A stretch of DNA of 64,000 nt from Hyaloperonospora brassicae (lineage: Eukaryota > Oomycota > Peronosporomycetes > Peronosporales > Peronosporaceae), in the NCBI GenBank assembly GCA_947650285.1, contig CANTFL010000040.1:52889-116888 (forward strand), given 5' to 3'. The number at the start of each line of letters is the position of its first letter. Positions within the stretch are counted from its first letter, which is position 1. This document shows positions 33,071 through 44,253 of this stretch, one piece after another. Both the position numbers and the translations under genes were made by a program. A model generated the notes under the pieces. The model did no database searches. It saw only the letters and a list, made by a program, of their open reading frames with translations, and was not told the origin of the DNA.

Positions 33071-33817
33071 ATCCAGTACATGTTGACGAATCGTGCGTAA
33101 ACTTTTGCAGTAATAGCCCTCCCCCCGCCACATTGTGGTTGTCCCTTCAGTGTCGTGATACTTTGATGACGATATCGCCTCCTTTGGCGATCAACATCGC
33201 CGCGATGTTACTGCAGCAAAGAGGAGGAAATATCTCGACTCCAGACCTTTTTTGAGTCAGCGCCGTGCGCTGAGCGATGCATTGTGGTGATCGATGCGCG
33301 CGCGCCCCTGATTAAATAGCCCTTGACCCGGTGTTCTCCCGACCGCCCTTGTATCGACAGCTGCCAGGGCGCTGGCCTGCCCACGTTGCGTGTCACGCGC
33401 ACCCGATAAAGTTACTCGAAGCACGATGACGATTTGGCCGTTATTACGTGGCTCCGTTGGACTAATTCTCTGTCGCTGAAGCGCTAAAAGCTCGTCAACG
33501 AGCGTCCCGGGCAGGTCAAGCGACACCTGGCACACGTCGCAGATGCTGCCTGCTCGTGCATAAACCAGTGCAACGCCCCACTGCACGGCCCGTGCCGCAA
33601 GGTAAGTCGCCATAGACAGGACACGCGGGACGTGTTGCCAGCTGGTTCGCCCAAGTGCATGTCCGTGATTCTGTTGAGCCAATCAGCGTCGCGTGCTGAG
33701 CCCGTTTGGGATAATCGTCATAGCCCAATTTAACGAAATAAGAACGCACGCGTTTTGGGCAAAAAAGTCGTTGGGAGGCCATGCGCACCTACCTACAAAC
33801 TCGCTGGGCCGCCTGCC
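33071..33817. other. Spacer between bZIP genes
   Basis: Contains a 141-codon minus-strand frame (33682-33257) with no recognised domain or promoter. It is treated as chance in GC-rich DNA. Confidence 0.45.
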
Positions 33818-33834
33818 GGTCATTTCACAATTTC
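33818..33834 (+). promoter_or_regulatory. Oomycete Inr + FPR core promoter
   Basis: GGTCATTTCACAATTTC matches GCTCATTYYNCAWTTT at all but one defined position. It is the best core promoter in the window, about 115 bases before the ATG at 33935. Confidence 0.75.
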
Positions 33835-33934
33835 ACGCCGAGCGCGCACATCGATCCGCAGATCGAGAACCGCAAACCGCAACGGCAACTGCCTCACGTC
33901 TCGTACGTGTGTGAGTAAACAGCCAAACCGCTGA

Positions 33935-35056
33935 ATGTCTTCCAGCGTCACTTCTTTTGCTGCAATGAACATTCACGATCGCCGCATGGACATTACTGCA
34001 CTGTGTTGCAGCAGCACCGACAAGTGCGTGCCGCTCGAGGCGTTTGCCACGGACGACGTGTCGAGTCCGCATCACGTCGATGTGGCATGGCCAAGGGACA
34101 GTGCGCTGAACCGACAGCGTCTTTTGGCAGTGGTCCCAACGACTCCTACTGCGTATGTCGGGACGGGGAAAGCGTCGCCGTCGAGGAAACGCTCGCGCCG
34201 CCTGTCGAATAGCGAACGCGGGAAGCTCTACCGCTCGCGTCGGAAGACTTACGTGCAGACGCTGGAAGAGCAGGTGGAAGAGCTGAAACAAGAAGTGACT
34301 CAGCTCGACCTCTGTGAATGGTCACGGCAGCAACAACTCGCTGCGTGGCCACCCGCACGTCAGCCAATGGGCACGACGTTTGCCAATATCGTGGACGAAT
34401 ACTTTTCGCTCTTCAAGTACGGAGTACCGGTGACTGAACAAGACGGTGTGGTTGGCATCCGGCAAGACCAGCTCTCACTGTCGTTCCAACAGGATCGCTA
34501 CCTGAAGGGCCTCATGCATTCAGATGTGGTCTTTGGCGACTCGTACGGTGTCCATGAGCTGCTGGACCAGTGGAAAAAGTACTCGCTGAACCATGCGGGA
34601 CTCAGGTATGAGGTCAAATCGCTGCAGCTCGTGGTGGCGCATCCAAGCCCGGTGGTGCTCGCACCTGCCACGCTGCACGTGCGCTTCACGCGTCGCACGA
34701 TCGAGAAGATCTTTCCGCACGTGCTCTGGAACGAAGGGCTTGTGCAGCGCCTCATTGGCACGGAGTTTGCCTACTCCGTGGGCAACACCTTTTACTTTGG
34801 TGACGACAACAAGATCCACCGGTACGATACGTACGTGGACTTCGTGGCTGCTTTCGTCGATGTGCTGGGCAACATCGAGGACAGCATGACAATGATGGAG
34901 AGCGCGCTAATTCGGAAGGGGTCTATGATCGGTGGCGACCTGCTCGACGAGCCGCAGAGCTTCGCCGCGGAGAAAGCGCAGCGCGTGGAGATGATGGGTG
35001 GGAGGGAGGGACAGGAGTCGACGTGTGCATGTGACTGCATTGGTTTGTCGTCGTAG
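33935..35056 (+). CDS. bZIP transcription factor with NTF2-like C-terminal domain (B)
   Basis: The product is 373 residues. The basic region RKRSRRLSNSERGKLYRSRR has N-x7-R (Asn92, Arg100), and zipper leucines are at 110, 117 and 124. The C-terminal half repeats the family domain (VDEYFSLFKYGVPV, ELLDQWKKYSLNH, LHVRFTRRTIEKIFPH, FYFGDDNKIHRYDTYVDFV). The SNSERGK(Y/L)YR core and domain layout are shared with gene A, but the proteins have diverged strongly outside them, so the duplication is old. An in-frame ATG ten codons further (33965) could also start translation. Same strand as A, about 860 bases apart, each with its own core promoter, so not an operon. Confidence 0.85.
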   Translation: MSSSVTSFAAMNIHDRRMDITALCCSSTDKCVPLEAFATDDVSSPHHVDVAWPRDSALNRQRLLAVVPTTPTAYVGTGKASPSRKRSRRLSNSERGKLYRSRRKTYVQTLEEQVEELKQEVTQLDLCEWSRQQQLAAWPPARQPMGTTFANIVDEYFSLFKYGVPVTEQDGVVGIRQDQLSLSFQQDRYLKGLMHSDVVFGDSYGVHELLDQWKKYSLNHAGLRYEVKSLQLVVAHPSPVVLAPATLHVRFTRRTIEKIFPHVLWNEGLVQRLIGTEFAYSVGNTFYFGDDNKIHRYDTYVDFVAAFVDVLGNIEDSMTMMESALIRKGSMIGGDLLDEPQSFAAEKAQRVEMMGGREGQESTCACDCIGLSS

Positions 35057-37063
35057 AAGGCACTCTCTTATGCGACGACGAAGGTAGCGAGTGTGCTATT
35101 CTGTCTGGAGCGTATGGTTTGCCTTGCGGCAAGGAGCCAAGAAAAGTGTGTTCGTGTAGCGGTCATATGACCCGCAACGAGAGCGAAAGCCGACGCATAT
35201 CAGCACCGAATCGTCAGCGGTGGCGATGGAATATTTTGAGTCGCATGGACGTTTGTCTCGTGGCAACGTACAGCACGCAAGCAACGCGGATTGACGCGCT
35301 CCTGCAAACACCAGCACCTTTAGTACCATTTGCTCTGAACAAATGATTGCTTTGGAGCAGCGGTCAAGCCCTTGTGTTAGACAGAGCATCTGCCAGTGCA
35401 ATGGGTAAGATAACGGAACTGTGACAGCTAAGTGTATCCTCGTTCGTGTCGAGTTCGGGCTATAACAAAAACATGTGAGTAGGTCAAAGAGTCGACTTGG
35501 CTTGTCAAACCACTATCCGCGCAACGCAAGATGTTTGTTCTGATCAGACGCACAACTGCTGACACAATGTTCTCTTCATCTTATGACAAACAGGTAGCGT
35601 TCAATCTGGCGCATGGCGGTGTCAAGTACACGAGTTGACGTGTTGTCGTTGTGATGTCAGGAGCCCGACGGATCGGTCACACTCTGCTCTCGCGCCTCAC
35701 GGAGCTTGAACTCGTCTTCTTGCACTTGCGTGTGTCACAGCCGGTCGGTAGGACACCATGTCAACACTGGATGAGGGTAGCAGGCCAGATTGGTGATGTG
35801 CCTGGATAAAGTCCGGGTCCACATGCATATCCTAGTGTACTTCAATCGTCGTCATGGTACGTTCAGCACGGCTTCGCGCTACATAGTGTGGCTGTGATTC
35901 GTTACCGCGTCATGCTACCTCTGTCGTACACCATGTATGACAATCATGCTGTTATCTATGAGAGGAGCATGCGCGTCTGTCGAACAAGAGGTACGTGGTG
36001 GCGGTCAACGAACTACACCAAGCGAGGATCTATTGACATGTTAAGCTCGAACGTACCACATCTCATGCTCTTCTGTGCAAGCATTTGGTTCTGTAAAGCG
36101 GGCCTCATGTAGTCTCTCTCACGTGCCACATTCGTAGTGACTTCTTACAGACCCCAGTATCCAGTCTTACTCGCAGCCATCCTCTTTTTACCGATGGCAA
36201 AGAATTGTTGACAGCGGCAAGCCCCGCCTGTCAATCTACGGCAGGAGTTACTACAATCGTCTTTTAGGAGGACGTGCTATCAACATGGCTGGAGCTAATG
36301 CCAAACGCGAATCGGGAAGCACGGATAAACTGTGCGTAAGAACATTAAGCCCGGACATGCGCCAGACTGTTGTGTTCAGCAGCGCAACGACCCTACGCAT
36401 GCTCGTGCTTTCACAGCGTCAACTTATGGCATCGATGCTTCTAGGTCGCTGAACAGCACTTTGGGTGCTTTGCAAGGCCCCTGGGCAAGAACGCATGCAC
36501 AAGATGCTAAGCAGTTCGTATAATGGAGTCGATGACTTTCTGGTCTTGCAATTGCGATTTCCATATCGGTCGTCTGCAACTACTGGCTGCAGCAGTACCA
36601 GCATGCGACGCAACACTTTATACCATCACTGATGCGATCGGCTTTCACATACGTACGCCGTATGTGTTCGTTTCTCAACCTTTAGCTCCTTGTCCTAAAA
36701 GAAGCTTGGAGGGCGCCGGCAAGAACCACATGCGCTATACCGTCAAAGAATGTGCGACTACAATGTGCGCTGGGCACGTCACTTCTGTTCGTGCGTTATG
36801 CAAACTTGACGGGACAACAGCGATGAAGGAGGTGCAGACCGACTTACCACGAGCTTCGACGTATTGTCATGCGTGCCCCATCGATCGCTTTGTTTTCCTG
36901 CCGATATCGGACAAAAGGCAACATGCGCACCACCGTTGGCGTGTAACCATCGTTTGCAATACTGTTACAGGTGACAACAAAACGTCCAGGCTTGACAAGC
37001 TGCTGGGCGGAGGAAAGGGCCACCGTATCGATAGCTGTAGCACACACCCTAGTGAGCATCTAG
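35057..37063. other. Gene-poor region after the bZIP pair
   Basis: Only short frames occur until a 181-codon plus-strand frame (36523-37068) with no recognisable domain, overlapped by minus-strand frames. I do not call a gene. The sequence grades into decayed retroelement DNA. Confidence 0.45.
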
Positions 37064-37347
37064 TGTAACGGGGTAGCCCGTTGCAAGAAATTGTCATTAG
37101 ACAATTTGACAATAAAGAATATTACGTCGAATATTCTTTTAACAATATCACAGACATGGTGATGTTGTTGAGATGACCTAAAAGTCTGCTCATTGGTTGA
37201 TATCGTGTTTATGTCAACCCACCAATCGCTGCTAAGACGCTCGCAATGGTTGGTGAGTAGACGTCGTCATACGTTTCGTTATATTTCTATAATGAAGTTA
37301 GGACAAATCAGACAACAAGAGATATTGGACCTGGTTACAAAATAACA
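37064..37347 (+). repeat. LTR-like block starting with four consecutive hairpins
   Basis: The block starts TGTAACGGGGTAGCCCGTT and ends near AATAACA. Inverted repeats follow each other at 37067-37082 (AACGGG/CCCGTT), 37088-37107 (AAATTGTC/GACAATTT), 37114-37139 (AAAGAATATT/AATATTCTTT) and 37141-37169 (10 of 11 paired). The TG...CA borders and the AACGGG..CCCGTT start resemble gypsy LTRs of oomycetes. No target duplication is seen. A weakly similar block lies at about 37690-38005. Confidence 0.35.
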
Positions 37348-38557
37348 ATTGTACTTTTACTACGACAAAGGTCTTTGTCTTCGTCGTCAACCCTTCCTCT
37401 GTATACAGCATATACCTAGCAGGGCACTGAAATGCACTGCAGTCAGTGAGAGTTGGCTCCGTACTGGTAGTCCAGTACGTGGCGATCGGTGCCCCGTTAC
37501 AATAGTTCTTGATGCTGCAACGGAGTATTTTTGCTTCGCCTATTACCAATTCGGATTCCAAAGCTATGAACTGTGAGAAGACCGACATCTGACGACCACG
37601 TCACCTACGACGTCGAAGGAGACGCGTCAATCAGTCGTCTGTATAGCAGTGCTACTCAACGATCGGCTGACAATCAGTGAAGTACTGGACGACGTATCAT
37701 GTATCAGGGTGAGCCTCTTACATGTAATTGACACCACCATAGGTCAATGTGAATATGATCATTATTGAAAACTACTCACCCATGTTTAATGTACTTGTAA
37801 AAAACAAAGAAATACTGCCTTCGAAGGTACATTCGGCTCTGCTTCGTTATTGGTCAACAAAGGCCATCATATCAACCAACTAAGCCATCATTCGCTGCTG
37901 AACGCGAGCAATGGGCGGTAAACTGGTAGCTAAATTCGGAAGATGTATTTCAGCACTGTCAAGGCAGAAAAATATCTACTATATAGGTGTTTTTACTATC
38001 GATCAAATATACTTCTACTTTTTACAATGATAAGCGTGCTCGTTTCGTAGAATCACCTTCCTCTGCACGTATACTGTAGGTAGCTTTACTGTGTCAGTAC
38101 ATGCGTTCAGTAACCCGTTGCAACCTCGAAGCACTTGGTGGTCCATCCAACAACCACGGACGTTCCCCCCAACAAGAACATGTTGGATGAAGAAGATATA
38201 ATTTACGTTACGCGTGAAGGCTAAGCACATATGAGCGATATCGAATGGGCGGCGGTCGAACGAGCGAATATGACGGTTGTTGGGTCTACCTTCAACGCCA
38301 AGTTGTTCACTCTGAATGAACACGGACGCACACAGCGATTACCAAGTTCCTCCGGAATGAACTTGACGCGGAATGGGAGAAAGTGATCTTGCTACACCAA
38401 CAATATCATCAACAGTTCCAACTGTTGAGACAGAAGCAAGAGTAGGTCTTTGGTCCCGGTTTGACACAAGCACATCGACCTGAAAGCTTGAATATTGACA
38501 TTTACCATTACAAAGGAGTCTACGAATGCTTCCTGTTGAGACGTTTCGTCGAGTCGC

Positions 38558-38866
38558 ATGACGCCAAGAGTTCTTTATATCACCGACGAAGAGATGGATG
38601 TCGCGTTCTCTCAGTACAACTTGCTCAGACGCTCCAAGCCATGGGTCTCAAGAATCAAGCTTCAATCATATGCATTTAGATCATCAGTGTTCTTCAAGAC
38701 TCGACTCAAAAATACGTTTGAGACGCCACGAACCAAGTTTAGGGCTCGAACTGAGTTTATGAAACTAATTTGGGGTAGAATTGATGTACATACTTTTGCG
38801 CAGCACATTCGATACCTCTCAAATTGCATCACTGCAAACCCGATCGATGAAACAACTAAACTCATG
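38558..38866 (+). pseudogene. Gypsy Gag fragment
   Basis: A 103-codon open stretch with the Gag-like series TPRTKFRARTEFMKL, then FAQHIRYLSNCITANPIDE. This is the helical retrotransposon Gag region in which a Phe-Ala-Gln-x-Ile-Arg-Tyr-Leu helix precedes an ANPIDE..K turn. It ends by a stop soon after. Confidence 0.5.
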
Positions 38867-39632
38867 TGAATATTTAGGGTCTTGGGGATATTCCCATCAA
38901 TACTATACCTATTACGACGTATATTGGATTCAATGGAACAAGAGATCTCAATAGCGAATTAGGAATACTCTAGTTTAAGACAAGCCTGTTTATATATTCC
39001 ATCACCTATAAGTTGTCGAGAAGATAGGAAACAAAAACTCCGGAACCGATGGACCTCTGTTACGTGCTGGTCGATTGCTTACACTTTCCCAGATGCAAAC
39101 AATAATAGAAATGCAATCGATGACAAAAGATAGGGCAGTAAGCCTACGAATGCATTTACCATATTATACAGTGCTGCGTACAATAGTACGTAACAACCGT
39201 CATTCGCCCAAGAAGGGACCGAGAGGCGGGTTCGACGGTGTAGTAAACATCGCAACAACGAGACGGGTCTCAGAACATGATTGGAGTCAGAAGGGGCAAA
39301 GCGCCCTGATAATTTAGCAACGTCAATAGACTTTCCAGATCGTTTGACGAAGGTCGCTCTCATAACCGCAAAAGAATATGTGTGTTACTTTACCTAATGA
39401 TTAGGTATCTCTCATACCTCAACGATTGAATTGAAAACTAACATGTAACTCTAAGCCCTGGTTGACTGTGAGGCGTCAAATAACTTTGCTCAAAGACAAT
39501 AGGAGGGGATCGCAGACTCGATTTTTATCAGCGCGAGCCAGTACAACCAGGATGACGGTGCGTCTATCAACAGGAGGCGCATCCTTAGCAGAAAGAAACG
39601 TGTATCAGTAATTAATTATACTCTGTAAAAAT

Positions 39633-39815
39633 ATGAGTAAGTCAAAGTTCCACTATACGGATTTGATCGAGAAATTTGATTCCATCCTTGTTCTATCATT
39701 GCTCAGGAGGCACGATCTAAATATCATCTGGATTTACCGATCTGTGAATATGCCTGACACTTGTTCATCAGACGGCCATCTGATAGACGTCTTTGAGCGC
39801 GCACAAACACGTTAA
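39633..39815 (+). pseudogene. Gypsy protease/RT-linker fragment
   Basis: DLIEKFDSILVLSLLRRHDL, then RSVNMPDTCSSDGH, fits the region after the aspartic protease active site in which (D/E)KFD.ILG..WL.RH is followed by a MP...SSDGH linker. The glycine of ILG and the tryptophan of WL are lost. Confidence 0.5.
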
Positions 39816-40389
39816 TGTTCTACAGTGATAGCGTTGGTATAACTTTTATATTGGTCGTTAGAACTAGTGCACAATACACCCGCGTAGCTGATCATAACGC
39901 TTCGGAGTTAGATTCCGAGGGATAGGTGAAACACAGGTAGTGACGATGATGCCCCACTCGAAAAAGTCGATGGACATAGACATAAATGCATGCCTAGCAT
40001 GAAGCTTAAAAAGAGGAATATACATGCTGACAAGAAGGGGCAGAAGTATTTACCAAAAAAGAACGGGTTATCGGCAGCTTATCGATAGAATAAAGTGACC
40101 TCGATGAGAAGACTCGATAGAAGCGTACATGTCTTTGTTGGGATCGTTAAGGGCAAATCCTCTATATAACAATTGATTGATTCAAGGATTTATTCCTGAA
40201 TCCTTATCATGCGAGCTGATAAAATATTAAGGCATCATCGCTAAATCGAACGAAAACCTGGTTCGAAGTTATGTGTCATGAAGCAGCGGCCGCCACGTCC
40301 TGAATAGGACCGAAAAGCTCTTCGCCAGTCGCTTAGCAGCGGGTATGTGTGAGATTCAACCTCTTCACGCGGCCCTTCGACCTTCTTTT

Positions 40390-41160
40390 GAGAAATGCCA
40401 CACGATAAGTACGTTACTAAACGCATTGTACACGTTAAATGCTGCGACGGAAGCGGATGAGACACCGATACATAACTTGTAAGCCAAACTCAAGGAACGT
40501 ATATTTGAATCCAGCGAGATAGTGATTCTTGGATGAATTGTCAGTAAGAACGGCGCACTCCATGATCCCGAAAAGAGCAGGGCGATCACTGAATGTACTG
40601 TGCCTGTAGATGTGAAGGGACTTCAAAAACTCTTACGGTTTAGTGGTATACTTGCATAATTACTAGCTTAACTACGCCAAGATGGCCGTTCAAATTTCTC
40701 GATACGTAGAGAAAAGCGAGAAGTGATCTTAAAGTGCTGATAAGCAGCACCCTTTTGTAAAAAGAAGGACACGGTTGATATAATCTCTACTTTGGAGCTT
40801 GCATTCTACGACATAGCCATTTTTATGTGTGAAATGTGAAACCAACGATTTATCAACCGGTTGCGCATGTAACCAATGCAAAACAGACGGTACAGAGCGC
40901 CTCGTATGTTATCCGTCGCGTAATCTGCGACTATCTGAGCGATATTGCCCAGTGTTAGACAAGGAACTCCTTTCTATGCAGTGTTAACTGGCTAAATTTT
41001 GAATCAATCGCCTTGAATATAGACTGTTTATCGTTATATACGGAACATGCGTCATTACGCTCGTCCTCCAATGGTCTACACATCTTGCAAAGAGTAGTGA
41101 GGTGGTTGTCATAATTTGTGGGAAATAGCGGCTCCCTGCAGAATAAAAAAGGATGACTGA
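40390..41160 (+). pseudogene. Gypsy RT C-terminus and RNase H fragment
   Basis: Read through stops, 40485-40660 gives AKLKERIFESSEIVILG, then IVSKNGALHDPEK, AITECTVPVDVKGLQKLLRF. This is the gypsy connection region (K..F....V.FLG..V...G...DP.K...I..W..P...K.L..FLG). Then 40905-41160 gives SRNLRLSERYCPVLDKELLS and a CVITLVLQWSTHLAK block, the RNase H-like Y.V.DKELLA motif and its continuation. Confidence 0.65.
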
Positions 41161-41379
41161 ACATCGTCGCTGATTTAATAATAGCCTTCCTGATGTCGAG
41201 ATGGCCGAACAGTCTAACAGTGAAGATAGTTTTACTATTTAAACTCCTGATCGCAGCTTTATATTACGATTATTCACGACGACGTGATGAAGGTGTACTT
41301 ACCGACAAATTACTTGTGAGTCTGATCAATTAACTTTGAGATCCATACCATTAATCTATGAGCGCATGCCAGTGACGCA

Positions 41380-41688
41380 TTGGTCGCCATCGATCCGATA
41401 CGAACTACGCATAGACAGCTTTATTATATAATAGTCATCGGTGACAATACAACACGTGTCCTTGTTCCTACTTACGATGATCAGCGGCTGTGTTTTGTGT
41501 GTGACTGTCACCATACGCCGATCAGTGAGAATCATGGCCATAAGAAGACTTATTCTTCGCTTAGCTTATACTTTTGCCGGTCCGCTAGTACTGGTTCTTG
41601 CGCAAATGCATCCGTTCTTACGACGTTGTCAAACGAATGCATACAGTTGCTTCATACCTTGCATCATTGCAGTCGCTACCACTTCTGA
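41380..41688 (+). pseudogene. Gypsy integrase zinc-binding fragment
   Basis: A 102-codon frame with QLYYIIVIGDNTTRVLVPTY, then HHTPISENHGHKKTYSSLSL. This follows the pattern LYY....D...R.VVP.....L....HD.P..GH.G..KT......F of gypsy integrase N-termini. The later Cys pair is lost after a frameshift. Confidence 0.5.
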
Positions 41689-41700
41689 CACAGCCGTAAT

Positions 41701-42789
41701 ATACCATTTTAATCGAATTGTCTTGTTCTTTCCCAAAAGGACCACAATAACAATGATATGCATGTGTATGGTGACCAATTCAGTATGATGATATAGCTTA
41801 TTGACTCTCAATAGTCGATCTTGCAGCTTTGAGCTAAACTCGTGTATTTACAGACACGGTCTTCCGGCTACATGTACTGGCTCGTATAGGTGGTGAAGCG
41901 GATCGATTTGTGTGGACCGCATATTGCGCTGTGATTAAGATCTAGTTTTGCTATGTGTGTGAGGCACACAATGATGTGCGCTGCACACCTCGATCTCGTG
42001 CAACGCGATCTTGAGTGATGCAATCGTGCGGGTGTGATCTTGGAAAATGATTTTTTCGATGATGCGATCTTGGAGGATGTGATCTTGGACGATGTAATCT
42101 TGGGTGACGCGATCTAGTGATGATAGGTAATGGTAAGTCGGCTTGAACCAACGGATGATGATGGATCACACATCAACAGCACTAGGCAACAATAGCTGAT
42201 CCACCTAAACAAACGGAATACTCTTAGTCAAAAGTTTATACTTTATTTGGATAAAATCAAATGAGATACTAATTTACTTTTAACTTCGCAATTGTTTTGT
42301 TACTTTTCAGATAAAATTTTTGTCCTCCCAACAATTGAGAAGATCAACCAAGTACCAAGAAATTCCCTTCTGGATACCTTTGACCTAGATAATTTTTACT
42401 AAGTGTGCACGATATATCTAAAACCTATAACTGCGATTGATTGCAGAGTGCAAGATTGCGAGACGGATTAAGTGGTCCTAAGGCTGACAAATCAATCACC
42501 ACCTTTGGACAAGACGATCTCGTGGAGATCTGAGCAACTAATATCAAGCACCATGCAATTACACCCAATGTCGTGTGAATATTCTAACACAACCGCCAGT
42601 CCATATCAAAAACACGGTCAAATTTCCACCGACGAAAGTCCACCTGGAAGAGTATAGCTTGACCTACCGACGGGCACAAAAAGTGAAAAGGAATCAAGCA
42701 AGATAACGATTCCACCCTCCGAAAAACGGTCATGTAGAATCAAGTATAAAGTCGATGTCAAAAAAACAGTGTGATTGCACTCAACGACA
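41701..42789. other. Decayed sequence between gypsy relic and satellite array
   Basis: Contains the short minisatellite described separately. No gene is recognised. The boundary with the array at about 42790 is sharp: the phrase CGTATGTAGCGC starts the similarity to all later units, and the bases before it are unrelated. Confidence 0.5.
42033..42118. repeat. 15-bp imperfect minisatellite (GATCTTGGAnGATGT)
   Basis: Three exact-length units at 42066-42080, 42081-42095 and 42096-42110, a partial unit after them, and more degenerate units before. About 670 bases left of the satellite array. Confidence 0.7.
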
Positions 42790-43703
42790 CGTATGTAGCG
42801 CATATTTGGATTGATCCTGCATGCACAGGCTATACCACGTTGAGCTTATACCGGAGAAGACACGTTGTAGCCGATATAGTTCGACGCCAATGCTGCATTG
42901 GCTTATTTGAGGACATCTTATAACGAATAGATTCATGAACGTCGATATCAGCATCATGCTTCAACAAGTATGTCAAAATCAGCCGCTCCAAAACATTCGA
43001 ACGTCTTTTAGGCTCGACTCGTGGAAGTGTTTGTTGCGAAATGGATCAGAAAGAACGGACCAAAAGACTCTTCCGAGCTTGATTGACTCAGTAGTGCTCG
43101 AACACAGTTTGGTTAGCATCATCATCATCGCGTGGATCGTCACCAACGGTCATTGTCGTTCAGCACAGGAAAGGCAACGACGTTTGTTGCCGTCGTTCTC
43201 TTGCTGACCTGACCTGACTTCAACCAAATGATGGTGCATTCATACGATATACGAACGTATGCTGCTGCTTCAGTCATATCGACAGCCACAGTAAGATCGA
43301 GCATAACCCGTCTATCAATCCACACATTTTCACGTTTAACGATACATGATTGGTGCATTCATTTAACTGCTACGTCGACGTGACGTTTTCTTTCTAGTCG
43401 ACGCAGATCGAGCTGTTGGGGTGCGAGAGTCACATAAGCCGGATAGGGCACATCAATGCGCTTACAGTCTGTAGTTGTGTCGCAACAAGTGTCAATGTAC
43501 CAAAAAGGATGAGGAATGATGCAAACGAGTTGCTTGTGGTTGGTGACGATAACTCACGACAGTAGTACTGATCCAATGCCAAGGATAGGATGGGATGGAA
43601 TCGATAGCGAAAAGAGATTGCGACTTTGGTATTGTTGTAACCTTCGCCAGTGAGATAGACGCGCTGCATGCCAGATTGTGACAATGTCTGTCAATATGAG
43701 TAC

Positions 43704-44253
43704 ATGCATTTGCAGATCTCCCTGCTGAAGACAGCCTTGGCCGGGTGTGTGCTGGCGTGCCTGGTCGTTTGTGCGCGGGCGAAAGCAGCAGTGAGTCTTT
43801 TTAGCCAATGATGTATCGACCAGTATATGTTTGTCGTACGTTGTGCTGTTGTGACGATGGTAGGCTTGGTGAAGAATCGTTGTGGCAGAGCAAGACCGTA
43901 CTTTTACAGGATCATTTCTATAGTACCTTCTTTTCTACTTGACTTTCCTAGTAGACAACCTCCTTAACTTTGATGATCGTATTCGACTTCATGCATTGAC
44001 TCGGGATGTCGGTGGTAGTGCTGTGTTCTCTTTGGAACTGGCCTCCTCCATTGATGAACGTCCGCTGTCGTTATTCCAAGACAGCGTGAGTGTGTGAAGT
44101 GATATGAGAAGTTATCGAGATCATCCCTGTGCTAGCTATATGTCCATATGTCAGACCTGCGAAATAGACGACCAGCCCTGCTCGATGATATGTCCCTTCT
44201 ACTCACAGACCATTCCTTCGACATACAGTATACCGGACCTGCTATATCGATAG
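43704..44253 (+). CDS. Candidate spliced small secreted protein in satellite unit 1
   Basis: Hypothesis. Exon 1 (43704-43790) encodes MHLQISLLKTALAGCVLACL, then VVCARAKAA, a strong signal peptide, ending at the donor GTGAGT. An acceptor at CTATAG (43923) opens exon 2 (43924-44085, 54 codons; contains DNLLNFDDRIRLHAL and SSIDERPLS), ending at a second GTGAGT. An acceptor at TGTCAG (44154) opens exon 3 (44155-44253), which reads TCEIDDQPCSMICPFYS and stops. All junctions keep phase 0, giving 115 residues with Cys in exon 3. Exon 1 starts in the other units at 45798, 50203, 54609, 56703, 58798, 60893 and 62988. In units 2-8 exon 3 has TAA at its third codon, and in units 2 and 3 the transposon splits exon 2. 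The RIRL and DER placement recalls RXLR effectors but is not a real RXLR motif. Confidence 0.3.

Larger units (their letters stand above)
37690..41700 (+). mobile_element. Decayed Ty3/gypsy retrotransposon
   Basis: Plus-strand translations read through many stops show the gypsy order: Gag, protease-RT linker, RT tail, RNase H, integrase zinc region (each listed). A possible degenerate 5' LTR lies at 37690-38005. No 3' LTR was recognised before the satellite array begins at about 42790. The number of stops indicates great age compared with the copia element. Confidence 0.65.

Noticed and set aside
33257..33682. 141-codon minus-strand frame between the bZIP genes
   Set aside because: No signal peptide, domain or core promoter. 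GC-rich spacer frames of this length are expected by chance.
36523..37068. 181-codon plus-strand frame
   Set aside because: No recognisable motif, surrounded by decayed elements, and it ends in the LTR-like block; not enough for a gene call.
43924..44085. RXLR-EER effector motif
   Set aside because: RIRL and DER lie at effector-like distances, but neither is a true RXLR or EER motif, and RXLR genes usually lack introns.
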